Below, in pieces: positions 35,031 through 43,513 of a DNA stretch of 64,000 bases. This DNA is from Lysobacterales bacterium 15-68-25. Its GTDB lineage: Bacteria > Pseudomonadota > Gammaproteobacteria > Xanthomonadales > Rhodanobacteraceae. The position numbers and the translations under genes were made by a program. The stretch spans positions 1 to 64,000 of the forward strand of contig NCKB01000011.1 of the NCBI GenBank assembly GCA_002279065.1, in the 5' to 3' direction. Every line of letters starts with the position of its first letter. Within the stretch, counting starts at the first letter, position 1. The notes beneath the pieces are model-generated. The model saw only the letters and a list, made by a program, of their open reading frames with translations. It did not search any database and had not been told where the DNA came from.

Positions 35031-36587
35031 TCAATCCGTGGCGCCTTTTCCGGGCCCCTGGTTGGCTGACTTCAGCAGGGCAAGCACCTGCTTCCAGGGC
35101 GTCGGCCCCTGATGCATGGCGAACACCGTGCGCACGTCCAGGTGCGCGCGGTCGACTGCCTGCGCCACCTCGGCCATCAGCTCCGGCTGGTACAGCGCGC
35201 CGGATTTCGGATCGAGCACCAGCGTGTCGCTCGCGTACAGCAGTCGGGATGCCGGGAAATAGACCATGTACTGGCGGCCCGTGTCCGCGCCGCGCAACGG
35301 GTAAAGCTCGATCCGTTGCGCGCCGGTGCCGATCACGGTGCGGCCGGACACGATGCGCCAGTCGGGAGCGGCCGGCTGGCGCTGAAGGTGGTCCGGGTGG
35401 ATCCGATGGGGCGCATCCACCAGGCGTTGCAGCAGGGGCAGATTGAGGTCGAGCGCGTAGACCGGCAGGTGCCGGGCCACCGCTTCGCGCACGCCGGCGG
35501 CGTGCGGCCACGAATCGGAGGTGGTCAACACCGCCTTGATCGGGAGATCGGGATAGCGCTGCCTGGCCAGGTCGAGCAGGCCCGCGGTATAGACCGGCGA
35601 GATCGGCGACTCGAGGACCACCACGCCGTCGTCCTGCCTGATCAGCGCGGTGTTCCAGGCGCCGGGGTACAGGTCCACGCCCGGTGCCAGTGCGACCGGA
35701 TGCTTGCCATCGAACGGCTGCTCCCAGCGACTGGCGATGGTCCCGTCGGCCGGTCGCGTGTGGGTGGTGTCGAAGGTGCCCGCTGGCGTGGCCCCATCGA
35801 TGGTTACCGTGAGCACCTGGGTCGAGCGCCAGACCTTGCCGTTGCGCTCCTCGATGCGCGTGCTCGGATAGTGGATGCCGTCGACCAGGATCCAGTTGTC
35901 GTAGTCGATCTGCTCGCTGACGTCGCCCCAGGCGTACCAGAAGTCGTCGAAGGTGCGTGTCCGCTGCAGCGCATCCGGCAGGTGGGTCACCGGATCGAGC
36001 AGGACCTGCCAGGTGCGGCCGTCCACGTCGAACGCCAGGCTCGTGTGCAGCACGTCATGCAGCATCTGCGGCTTTTCGTAGCGCAGATGAGTGGCGTGAT
36101 CGGCAGTGAGCAGCAGGCGCATCGGCTCCATCTGCAGCCGCTCGTCCAGGACGACTCGGGCATTCCCCGGCAGTGGCTGGCTGCGCTCGCCGCTGCGGTA
36201 GTCGCCTCCCTGGGGCGTCATCACCAAGGTGGAGGTGATGTCGGTGGGGCTGGTGCCGCCGGCCTGCGGCCAGGTCAGCGTCTGCTCGCTGCGCAAGCGT
36301 GCGCCGGTGAAGTCCAGCCACTCGTGGTAGCGCTGGTACGAGGCCAGGAACGGCTCCTGTCGATAGGACTGCTCCATCAGCAGCGTGTGGCCCATGCCCT
36401 GCCATTCGATGTGCGACACGGACTGGAGCCGGGCCCGCCCGCCCATCGCGTCGATGGCGGTATCCAGACAGGCACGCGGGGTGAGCGTCTCGCAGCCCGG
36501 TGCGTTGCCGGCGGCGGCAGCGGGCAATACGACCAAGGGGGCCAGGGCGATGACGAGGGCGGACGCGCGTCGGGACAGGGCGGGCAT
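35031..36587 (-). CDS. Exported metallo-beta-lactamase-fold protein with a degenerate metal motif
   Basis: 518 aa, signal peptide ending AAAAG (residue about 26). The N-terminal half (DTAIDAMGGRARLQSVSHIEWQG) is a lipoprotein-carrier-like beta sheet. The C-terminal half has MBL-like order (GVVVLESPISPVYTAGLLD, then IKAVLTTSDSWPHAAGVREAV, then YFPASRLLYASDTL). The expected HxHxDH reads TSDSWPHAAG, so zinc binding is largely lost and enzyme activity is doubtful. No operon partners. Confidence 0.75.
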   Translation of the reverse strand: MPALSRRASALVIALAPLVVLPAAAAGNAPGCETLTPRACLDTAIDAMGGRARLQSVSHIEWQGMGHTLLMEQSYRQEPFLASYQRYHEWLDFTGARLRSEQTLTWPQAGGTSPTDITSTLVMTPQGGDYRSGERSQPLPGNARVVLDERLQMEPMRLLLTADHATHLRYEKPQMLHDVLHTSLAFDVDGRTWQVLLDPVTHLPDALQRTRTFDDFWYAWGDVSEQIDYDNWILVDGIHYPSTRIEERNGKVWRSTQVLTVTIDGATPAGTFDTTHTRPADGTIASRWEQPFDGKHPVALAPGVDLYPGAWNTALIRQDDGVVVLESPISPVYTAGLLDLARQRYPDLPIKAVLTTSDSWPHAAGVREAVARHLPVYALDLNLPLLQRLVDAPHRIHPDHLQRQPAAPDWRIVSGRTVIGTGAQRIELYPLRGADTGRQYMVYFPASRLLYASDTLVLDPKSGALYQPELMAEVAQAVDRAHLDVRTVFAMHQGPTPWKQVLALLKSANQGPGKGATD

Positions 36588-36811
36588 GGTCGTTCCGGCA
36601 GTGGGGAAGGAGTGACCCTAGCGACCGGTATGCGGGCCTGCCTGTAGCGTCAGTCATGCCGTGACCGATGGCAGGGATGCGCTGCCCCGGAGACTTCTGC
36701 CATCGCCAACGGTGCCGCGCTACGCCGGGAGATCCAGGCTGTCGGTGCATCGGTTCCGCCGCCGGCAACGCACCTTCGATCGCCGCGCCATGCCGGGCGC
36801 GGGTCGGCATC

Positions 36812-37192
36812 TCATGCGTACTGCGCGACGCCGTTGCCGAACGACCAGTTCTCCCGCGCGGTTTCCACCAGGTTGATGAACACGTCTTCCGGGCGCAGCC
36901 CAGGTGCGGTGGCGAGCTTTTCCGCGACGCGGCGATAGAAAGCCTGCTTCTGCGCCACCGTGCGGCTGTTGTTGCAGACGATCTGCACGATCACCAGGTC
37001 GTCGCTGCGCTCGATGCCGAGGTAGTGCGGATCGCAGTCGAACTCCGCGGGATCGTGCTGGTGGACCAGGATGAAACGGTCGTCCTCCGGCACGCCGAAG
37101 GTCTCGCGCATGGCTTCGTAGACGCCGTTGCGCAGGGCGGCGAGATGGGCGGCGGGCTTGCCGCGACGCAGCGAGATCCGGATGAGGGGCAT
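36812..37192 (-). CDS. Tautomerase family protein
   Basis: 126 aa with the N-terminal Met-Pro (MPLIRISLRRGKP); the Pro becomes the catalytic N-terminus after Met removal. The longer chain and the C-terminal RPEDVFINLVETARENWSFG match the tautomerase_2-type family near 4-oxalocrotonate tautomerases. Last gene of a three-gene operon (CMD, DUF4865, tautomerase) divergent from a LysR regulator; this combination recurs in many bacteria. It probably handles small keto or enol compounds. Confidence 0.9.
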   Translation of the reverse strand: MPLIRISLRRGKPAAHLAALRNGVYEAMRETFGVPEDDRFILVHQHDPAEFDCDPHYLGIERSDDLVIVQIVCNNSRTVAQKQAFYRRVAEKLATAPGLRPEDVFINLVETARENWSFGNGVAQYA

Positions 37193-37215
37193 GGGGGTTC
37201 TCCTTCGAAGGGTGG

Positions 37216-37788
37216 TCAGTGCGCGATCGCGGCTTGCGAGACGTGGCCGACGCGGTAGAGGCGGCATGCGTTGTCGGTGAGCCCGGCGCGGAAGTCGGGC
37301 CACAGGCGGAAGCGCACCAGCGTCCAGCTGGTGGGCTCGAAGGCGGTCACGGCGGCCAGGGCTCCTTCGTTCACGGCCGCATGGGCCATGTCGCTCTCGC
37401 GCTCCCGCCAACGTTCCATCCATGCGTCCTCGGGGATGGGGACGATCTCGCGGCTGGCGCAGACCGCCGTGGACAGCTCGCCCGGCGACAGCGCCTGCCA
37501 GACCGACCACGCCTGCACGGTGGGGCGTCCGAAGTCCCGCGTCAGCGCGGCAAAGCCGGCTCCGCCCAGGAAGGCGTTCATGCCTTCGCCGTCGTGCCAC
37601 AGGTAGAAGGGGGCGTAGCGGTTGGTGCCGCCCGGCAGCACCGGGTCGTCGGACGTCGAGTAGAGCCAGGCCTTGAATCCGAGGCCGGGAAAGCCGTCGA
37701 GCAGGTGGCCCTTCTCGGCGATCCGGCGGCGGATGACCGCCATGTCGTAGTCGGCGGGCAGGGTGATCTCGTACTGCATCGCGAGCAT
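37216..37788 (-). CDS. DUF4865 family protein
   Basis: 190 aa. The start MLAMQYEITLPADYDMAVIR and the SVWQALSPGELSTA region are characteristic of DUF4865, a family with no known activity that is usually found beside tautomerase and carboxymuconolactone decarboxylase genes, as here. The fold is probably a dimeric alpha-beta barrel like antibiotic-biosynthesis monooxygenases (inference). It starts 10 bp after the stop of the CMD gene. Confidence 0.88.
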   Translation of the reverse strand: MLAMQYEITLPADYDMAVIRRRIAEKGHLLDGFPGLGFKAWLYSTSDDPVLPGGTNRYAPFYLWHDGEGMNAFLGGAGFAALTRDFGRPTVQAWSVWQALSPGELSTAVCASREIVPIPEDAWMERWRERESDMAHAAVNEGALAAVTAFEPTSWTLVRFRLWPDFRAGLTDNACRLYRVGHVSQAAIAH

Positions 37789-37798
37789 GGCGGCGTCC

Positions 37799-38119
37799 TC
37801 AGTGGCTGTCATCGAGCTGGCGCAGCACGGCGAGGGCGGACATGGCCACCGGCCAACCGCCGTAGAAGGCCAGGTGGGTGGTCAGTTCGACGAGCTCTTC
37901 ATCGGTGAGGCCGTTGTCACGCGCGCGGCGCAGGTGGAACGGCAGCTGCTCCGCGCGGTTGAGTGCGATCAGCGCGGCGACGGTGGCGATGCTGCGTTCG
38001 CGCGGGGCGAGGCCGGGGCGTGCCCAGATATCGCCGAACAGCACCTCGTCGGTGAGCTCGGCCAGCTTGGGGGCGATCTCGCCGATGGCCTTGCGGGCAT
38101 GGTGGGGATCGTGCGCCAT
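37799..38119 (-). CDS. Carboxymuconolactone decarboxylase family protein
   Basis: 106 aa, a small AhpD-like helical domain: IAPKLAELTDEVLFGDIWARPGL, then RSIATVAALIAL and FHLRRARDNGLTDEELVELTTHLAFYGGWP. There is no CxxC, so it is not a peroxidase and groups with the YurZ/gamma-CMD branch. First gene of the operon transcribed away from the LysR gene. Confidence 0.92.
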   Translation of the reverse strand: MAHDPHHARKAIGEIAPKLAELTDEVLFGDIWARPGLAPRERSIATVAALIALNRAEQLPFHLRRARDNGLTDEELVELTTHLAFYGGWPVAMSALAVLRQLDDSH

Positions 38120-38228
38120 GGGGGTGGCCTCGTCGGATGTGGGTTGACGGGGCGTAACGTACCGCCGCAGGATAATCCCGAAAATCAGAATTTATAGAAC
38201 ATAAAATCCACAAAAACGGGATGATCAG
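38120..38228. promoter_or_regulatory. Divergent promoter of LysR and the CMD operon
   Basis: 109 bp, locally AT-rich at 38170-38215 (ATAATCCCGAAAATCAGAAT and ATTTATAGAACATAAAATCC), in contrast to its GC-rich surroundings. This is the expected place for T-N11-A LysR sites and both -10 elements. Confidence 0.65.
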
Positions 38229-39116
38229 ATGAGCCGCGTCTCCTTCGACCCGGATGTCCTGCGCAGCTTCGTGCAGGGCGTGGAGCTGGGCAGCTTCGCC
38301 AGGGCCGCGGAGCGGCTCAACCGGTCCACCTCGGCGGTCAGCGCGCAGCTGAAGCGGCTGGAGGAACAGGCGGGGCGACCGCTGTTGCGCAAGGCAGGGC
38401 GTGGCATGGCGCTCACCGAGACGGGCGAGGTGATGCTCGGTTATGCGCGGCGCCTGCTCGAACTCAATGACGAAGCCGCCGCCGCGGTGCGCGGCGTGGA
38501 GCTGGAAGGCCGCGTGCGGCTCGGCCTGCAGGAGGATTTCGGCGAAACCCTGCTGCCCGCGGTGCTGGGCCGCTTCGCGCGTGCGCACCCGAAGCTGCGC
38601 ATCGAGGCGCGCATCGCGCGCAATGCCGAGCTGCTGGACGGGGTGAACCACGGAAAGCTCGACCTGGCGCTGGCATGGGAGGGCGAGGAGACCAGCCCGC
38701 ATGTCGAGCGCCTGGCGCGGCTGCCGATGCGCTGGATCGGTTCGGCGGATGCGCGCCCTTCGAAGTTGCGCCGGCGCGGCGAGGCGCTGCCGCTGGTGGT
38801 GCTGGATGCACCCTGCCTGGTGCGGCGCGCCGCCATCGACGCCCTGGACCGCGCCGGCATCGCCTGGCGTATCGCCTTCACCAGCGCCAGCCTCGCTGGT
38901 ACGTGGGCGGCGGTCACGGCGGGGCTGGGAGTGAGCGTACGCACGCCGCTGGGCCTGCCGGCGGGAGTACGCGCGTTGACCGCAAAGGAGGCCGGCCTGC
39001 CCGCGTTGCCGATGCTGGGACTGGCACTGCATCGCGCCGAGTCCGAGCCGCCTCCGGCCGTCGCCCGGTTGTCGGAGATCCTGATCGGCACGCTGTCGCC
39101 ATCGCTGGCGGTCTGA
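38229..39116 (+). CDS. LysR family regulator of the CMD/DUF4865/tautomerase operon
   Basis: 295 aa. The winged helix is in residues 8-65 (SFVQGVELGSFARAAERLNRSTSAVSAQLKRLEEQAG). The effector domain starts near residue 92 (GRVRLGLQEDFGETLLPAVLGRFARAHP). Divergent from the CMD operon across 109 bp, the standard layout for control of that operon. The effector is unknown, probably an intermediate of the pathway. Confidence 0.93.
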   Translation: MSRVSFDPDVLRSFVQGVELGSFARAAERLNRSTSAVSAQLKRLEEQAGRPLLRKAGRGMALTETGEVMLGYARRLLELNDEAAAAVRGVELEGRVRLGLQEDFGETLLPAVLGRFARAHPKLRIEARIARNAELLDGVNHGKLDLALAWEGEETSPHVERLARLPMRWIGSADARPSKLRRRGEALPLVVLDAPCLVRRAAIDALDRAGIAWRIAFTSASLAGTWAAVTAGLGVSVRTPLGLPAGVRALTAKEAGLPALPMLGLALHRAESEPPPAVARLSEILIGTLSPSLAV

Positions 39117-39358
39117 GTCGTCGGACGCCCGGACAGGCGCCGGCGGGCACTTGCGTGGGGACCGCGCCTGAAAAGGGAAGTGCCGGGAGGCAATGCGTGC
39201 TCTTTCGTCACCTGTGCCATGAAAAGTCCACGCGGATCCCTGTGCTGATTTTTCGGCGTACTATCGGGCACTGGTTGGGCTTGCAGGCCCGTTCCAGGAC
39301 GAGAGTGACGGGACGGCGCTCGACCTGATTTTCATCATGGAGCCAAGGAGGAGACACC

Positions 39359-39853
39359 ATGTTCTGGAAGAAGATCGCGATAGGCGCTGCAGCAACCGCA
39401 GTGGTGGTGGCCGCGCCGCTCATGGCGCAGGGACAGTCGCAGGGCGCTCGGCCGATTCCGGCAGCTCCTGCCCCGTCCAACCAGTCGCCCAGGACGCTTG
39501 ACGGATATTTCTGGCAGAACGACCAGTACCGGCGGCATCTGCAGCCGTGGTACCGCGCTACCCAGGGTTTCCATCGTGGACCGAGGGATCTGTCCGCACT
39601 CCGTGAGCACTTGGCGGAAGCCTGGCAGCATTTCGGCATGTCGCCGGGCGATGCCAGGGTCGTGGCATCGGCATACGACTACACACAGGACGATCTCGCC
39701 GGATTGCCGTCGATCCGGGGAAAGAACAACAGGCAGATCGCGCAGATGATGCAGTTGGCCCTGGTCAACAAGCAGTACATCGCGGCCGATCATCTGCTGA
39801 TCAGCTACGAGCGCCAGCGGCTCAACCTGCCCACCGAGCGGTTCGTGCAATAG
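39359..39853 (+). CDS. Exported protein of unknown function
   Basis: 164 aa with a signal peptide ending LMAQGQ near residue 24 and a very strong ribosome binding site (AAGGAGGAGA). The mature part is helical and polar with several Tyr/Gln (DGYFWQNDQYRRHLQPWYRA, LREHLAEAWQHFG, VNKQYIAADHLLISYERQR). No family recognised. Followed by a perfect terminator hairpin. Confidence 0.7.
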   Translation: MFWKKIAIGAAATAVVVAAPLMAQGQSQGARPIPAAPAPSNQSPRTLDGYFWQNDQYRRHLQPWYRATQGFHRGPRDLSALREHLAEAWQHFGMSPGDARVVASAYDYTQDDLAGLPSIRGKNNRQIAQMMQLALVNKQYIAADHLLISYERQRLNLPTERFVQ

Positions 39854-39894
39854 AAGAACCCAAGGCGGCCACACCAACCTGTATCTGCCGAGTT

Positions 39895-39920
39895 GGGGCG
39901 GAGAGTTCCCTCTCCGCCCC
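39895..39920 (+). terminator. Terminator-like hairpin
   Basis: GGGGCGGAGAG, loop TTCC, CTCTCCGCCCC: a perfect 11-bp stem 41 bp after the stop of the exported protein, then GTTCTTC. Likely rho-independent. Confidence 0.8.
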
Positions 39921-40059
39921 GTTCTTCGGATGGCAGGCCGCCAAGGGGCGGCGGGGATGATGTCGTGCCTATCCCCCTGTGTTGCCGGGGCGAAGGTGGT
40001 AGAGCAGGCCGGCGGGCTGCACCGCGCATCACCGCCACCAGCAGCAGGAGAGAGCGTTC

Positions 40060-40460
40060 GTGAGCAGAAGGATGTTCATCGGCCTCCTGGTCTCCGCCCT
40101 TTCGCGGTCCAGGGCGATCTTTGCGGCGCCCGGCTTCTTGCCCCATCGGCAGTTCAACGGCGGCGCCGGTGTGTGCTTCCAGATCGGCGACACGATCCAA
40201 CCGATGCCGGTCACCCACGCCCGCTTCCCCGTTTCACCCCGGAACAAGTCTGCGGCACGAGCACGGCCATGGAGGTGCTGCCTTCTCCCCGTCGCGAAAT
40301 CCGCGCGGAGGTCGACCGCCTCGTCGGCAGGGCCCTCGACGCAGTCGGCGCATCCTTCGGAGAGCCGGAGGACTTCGGCGTCATGTCCACCCACGGCTTC
40401 GTCGATCCGGACGGTCACGGCTTGGGCGTGCTCCGCATGAGTGGTACGCCGGCACCGTAG
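40060..40460 (+). pseudogene. VOC family gene broken by one frameshift
   Basis: Close paralogue of the gene at 25907. The first 56 codons from GTG 40060 align (MFIGLLVSALSRS, GVCFQIGDTIQPMPVTHARF). At about 40226-40231 one base is missing, and the homology continues in another frame (RFTPEQVCGTSTAMEVL ... EDFGVMSTHGFVDPDGHG) to a stop at 40460. A one-base sequencing error is the alternative. The N-terminal part also has more substitutions than expected for a living gene. Confidence 0.85.
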
Positions 40461-40608
40461 GCCGGGGACGTCGGGCGTGGGCTGATCCGCCTATCGATCG
40501 GCGGGATGTGTGTAGGTTCGTTTTCTGGTTTCCACCGGTCGGGCGCCGCGCCATACACAGCGGGACCGAGCCATGGGGCCATCGCCAATGCTTTCCGGAG
40601 GCTCGGAC

Positions 40609-41586
40609 ATGACGATCGAATCCACCGGTACACCGACGCTCTATGCGACGTTCACGCTGCTGGTCGTTGCCCTGCTGGCCGTGGATTTCCTCGTGCTCAA
40701 GGCCGAGGGGGCACATCGGGTGAGCGTGAAGGAGGCCGCGGTCTGGACGGCGGTGTGGGTGATCGTCTCGCTCGCGTTCTGCGGCTGGCTCTGGTGGTAC
40801 CTCGACGGACGGTTCCCACGGGAGGTGGCGAACAAGAAGGCGCTGGAGTACCTCAGCGGCTACCTGATCGAGAAGGCGCTGGCCACGGACAACGTCTTCA
40901 TGTGGATCACCTTCTTCCAGTTTTTCGCGGTACCGGCGGCCTACCAGAAGCGCGTGCTGCTCTACGGCGTGCTCGGCGCCATTGCCATGCGCGCGGTGCT
41001 GATCTTCGTCGGCGCAGTGCTGCTGGCGCGGTTCCACTGGGTGCTGTACGTGTTCGGCCTGATCCTGCTGCTGACCGGGGGCAAGATGCTGCTGTTCGCC
41101 GGCAAGGAGCCTTCGCTGGATACCAACCCGGTGCTGCGCTGGCTGCGCCGCCACGTGCGGATGACCGACGAGCACCACGGTGAGCGGTTCTTCGTGGTGA
41201 AGCAGGGTCTGCGCTACGCCACGCCGCTGTTCGTGGTGCTGGTGCTGGTGGAGGTGACCGACCTGATCTTCGCGGTCGATTCGATCCCGGCGATCTTCGC
41301 GGTCACCGACGACCCGTTCATCGTGTTCACCTCGAACATCTTCGCGATCCTCGGGCTGCGCGCCATGTACTTCCTGCTCGCCGACATGGCCGAGCGCTTC
41401 CACCTGCTCAAGTACGGCCTGGCGGTGATCCTGATCTTCATCGGGGTGAAGATGCTGCTGCTGGATCTGTACAAGATCCCCGTCGGCATCGCGCTGGGCG
41501 TGGTCGGGTTGATCCTCGCCGTGTCGGTGGCGGCGAGCCTCCTCACGTCCCGCGATGCCGGCCCGCCCGCCGGCAACCCGGGCTGA
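40609..41586 (+). CDS. TerC/Alx family membrane protein
   Basis: 325 aa with about nine membrane helices. Conserved acidic residues lie in EKALATDNVFMW and EVTDLIFAVDSIPAIFAVTDDPF, as in TerC/Alx proteins linked to tellurite resistance and Mn2+ export. The C-terminus ends in a Pro/Gly-rich tail. ATG 40609 fits family starts; earlier ATGs only add an unlikely extension. I looked for a yybP-ykoY manganese riboswitch upstream and did not see one. Confidence 0.93.
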   Translation: MTIESTGTPTLYATFTLLVVALLAVDFLVLKAEGAHRVSVKEAAVWTAVWVIVSLAFCGWLWWYLDGRFPREVANKKALEYLSGYLIEKALATDNVFMWITFFQFFAVPAAYQKRVLLYGVLGAIAMRAVLIFVGAVLLARFHWVLYVFGLILLLTGGKMLLFAGKEPSLDTNPVLRWLRRHVRMTDEHHGERFFVVKQGLRYATPLFVVLVLVEVTDLIFAVDSIPAIFAVTDDPFIVFTSNIFAILGLRAMYFLLADMAERFHLLKYGLAVILIFIGVKMLLLDLYKIPVGIALGVVGLILAVSVAASLLTSRDAGPPAGNPG

Positions 41587-41705
41587 GGGGCCGGGGAGGT
41601 CGTTCTCAATCCGTGCGGATCGACACGCTGTCCGCGACTTTCACCGGGTATCGCCGGATCACCGGGGCAGCTCACGGAGTCCCTGGGGGCAAGATGAGCC
41701 ATGAC

Positions 41706-41749
41706 GGGGGCAGGTTCACTCGCCTCACGCCGGGAGTGAGCCCGCCCCT
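41706..41749. repeat. REP-like hairpin, GGTTCACTC variant
   Basis: CGGGGGCAGGTTCACTCGCC ... CGGGAGTGAGCCCGCCCCTG. The arms GGGGGC-GGTTCACTC and GAGTGAGCC-GCCCC pair with one bulge. Between the convergent ends of terC and the nuclease-like gene. Confidence 0.7.
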
Positions 41750-41772
41750 GCGAGCCGTTCGCCGCACGTTCT

Positions 41773-42756
41773 TCAGCCGATGCCGAGGCGTTTCAGCTCG
41801 CTCTGTACCTGCAATGCGTCGTTCTGCGAAAACTTCGTGATCCGTCCGTCGATCCAGATGTCCACCCGGGGTTTGGGCGGATGGCCGCCGGAGAACAGAT
41901 CGAAGATCTGGTAGTGCACCCAGTCGGCGACATACGGCTGCGCGCACCACGCGCTCACCTTGATGCGTCGCTGGGCGCCGGAAGCCGAGAGGGCGGACTC
42001 GATCACCGCCATGTAGGTGTTCACCGCAAAGTGGCCGCAGACGAGATTGCCGGCGTCGGTCTTGCCACCGATGCATACCCCCTGCAGGTGGCACCACTCG
42101 TAATGGGCAAGCGAACCCACGCGATAACGCATGGCGTTGGGCGCGCCCTGGTCAAGCGCGTACTGCCACGCGGATTTGCCCGGTGCCGCATAGGCCTTGG
42201 TCGACTTGATCCGTTCGGCAAAGTCGGGATTGCCGGTGGTCACGAGGTCGGTGGTCATCTCGGCCAGCTGGAGCAGGCCGCCGCCCAGGCCGGTTGGCGT
42301 CGGGCGAGCCGGCTCCATGTCCTCCGGCGTGAACCGCATGTTTATGAAAAAGTCGCGGGAGAGAACGAAATCGGGGTCGTCCGTGCCGTCGCTGTTGTCG
42401 ATGTCTTCGGGGTCCATGTCCCCGATGGTCTGCTCCGCGACGAGCGCCGCACCACGGCGGCCACGCAGCGCCCGGTCCCTGGCCCAGGCATAGGTGGGCA
42501 GCTGGGCCAGCGTGCGCGGCCGCGAGATTGCTCCGCCGAACCTGACCATCTGCCCGCCGCACATGATGCCGTTTTGTCCGAAGCAGCAGTTCACCGAGAC
42601 GCCAAGCCTGGTCGCGATGGCAGCGACGTAGATGGACTCGGGCATGGTTGCCTTGCGGTGGCAGCGCAGGCATCGAAGTTTGGTGTGCTGGGTGACCAGC
42701 CTGGTCGATTTGGTGCCCTTCTTTTTTGAAGTCGAGGTCGATTTCGAGTGCGGCAT
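41773..42756 (-). CDS. Putative zinc-finger HNH-like nuclease of unknown family
   Basis: 327 aa. A Lys/Ser-rich N-terminus (PHSKSTSTSKKKGTKST) leads to a cysteine cluster (Cys29, Cys32, Cys57, Cys58, Cys66), probably a zinc ribbon. The middle (95-205) is poorly conserved looking. Residues 220-260 have a His/Asn core: Glu220-Trp-Cys-His223, then GGKTDAGNLVCGHFAVNTY and IESAL with Glu253. This recalls beta-beta-alpha metal nucleases of polymorphic toxins. No signal or immunity gene is adjacent, so a cytosolic or injected nuclease is only a hypothesis. Confidence 0.6.
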   Translation of the reverse strand: MPHSKSTSTSKKKGTKSTRLVTQHTKLRCLRCHRKATMPESIYVAAIATRLGVSVNCCFGQNGIMCGGQMVRFGGAISRPRTLAQLPTYAWARDRALRGRRGAALVAEQTIGDMDPEDIDNSDGTDDPDFVLSRDFFINMRFTPEDMEPARPTPTGLGGGLLQLAEMTTDLVTTGNPDFAERIKSTKAYAAPGKSAWQYALDQGAPNAMRYRVGSLAHYEWCHLQGVCIGGKTDAGNLVCGHFAVNTYMAVIESALSASGAQRRIKVSAWCAQPYVADWVHYQIFDLFSGGHPPKPRVDIWIDGRITKFSQNDALQVQSELKRLGIG

Positions 42757-43513
42757 GGCGATGGGCCTGAAGGTCGGCGGTGGGTAACGCAGGGTGGATA
42801 TGCGGACTGCGGAAGAGGGCGGGCGAGGCCTAACCCGGCGGCGACCGAGGACGCCGGTCTGCGTCGTGGTGGCGGGTCGAGACAACGGTCGTCAGGCGAC
42901 GACGGCCTTGGCGGGTGGCATTGCCCGGGGGCGTGCCGGTGCCGCGGAGCGTGCGATCGGGGCCCGGCGCGAGGCATCGAAAGCCGTCCAGGGCGATGCC
43001 GCGCAAACGGCGATGGCCGCTTTCAAGCGCGGGCGCTGGCTTGCCCAGACAGTGTTCCATGGCGAGGTACTCCATTTTTCGCCGGCGCGGACAAGCGCCG
43101 GTGTCCGTCCTGGAAATGCGTATTCCGGGCGCGATTCCAGTCATCGCCCGACCGTTGCCGTGGCGGGGGCTCGCTTTCGGGGAGGAGGAGTGATCGGTGG
43201 ACCGGCCCCGCCCGGCGGCCGGGCGTGCGTTCGCTGGCCCGGAGTAGCGCCGGATCTCGTGCGCCGCTCATTCTGTGCGTGGCGTCACGTTTGGGGCGGC
43301 CAGTGCAGGGCCGATGGTCGAAGGTGGCGGGCGCCTGGAAACGCTGCTGTCACACAAAGCCTTGTCGGGCTTGGGGTTTGTGTTGCGCGTGATCGCAAGT
43401 GGTTGATGCGGCGCGGGATTGCTGGCGGGGTATGCGCGCCGGTAGCCTCGCTTTGCCCCGTGATGTGTCGCTGGGGCTTTGGGGGTCGTTGTACCACTTG
43501 GGGAGAGTTGGTC
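42757..43513. other. Large intergenic region ahead of the TonB receptor
   Basis: 757 bp between divergent genes. Frames are open on both strands because of high GC, but none has a domain or a good start. Two open frames through here only extend the receptor upstream of its real signal peptide. Control sites for the receptor are expected; I could not identify a Fur box or other operator. Confidence 0.6.

Noticed and set aside
40461-40608. Possible yybP-ykoY manganese riboswitch before terC
   Set aside because: The conserved GGGGAGUA and the second helix signature were not found.
42794-43513. 240-codon extension upstream of the TonB receptor
   Set aside because: The receptor's signal peptide starts at ATG 43514 with a good ribosome binding site; the extension has no homology.
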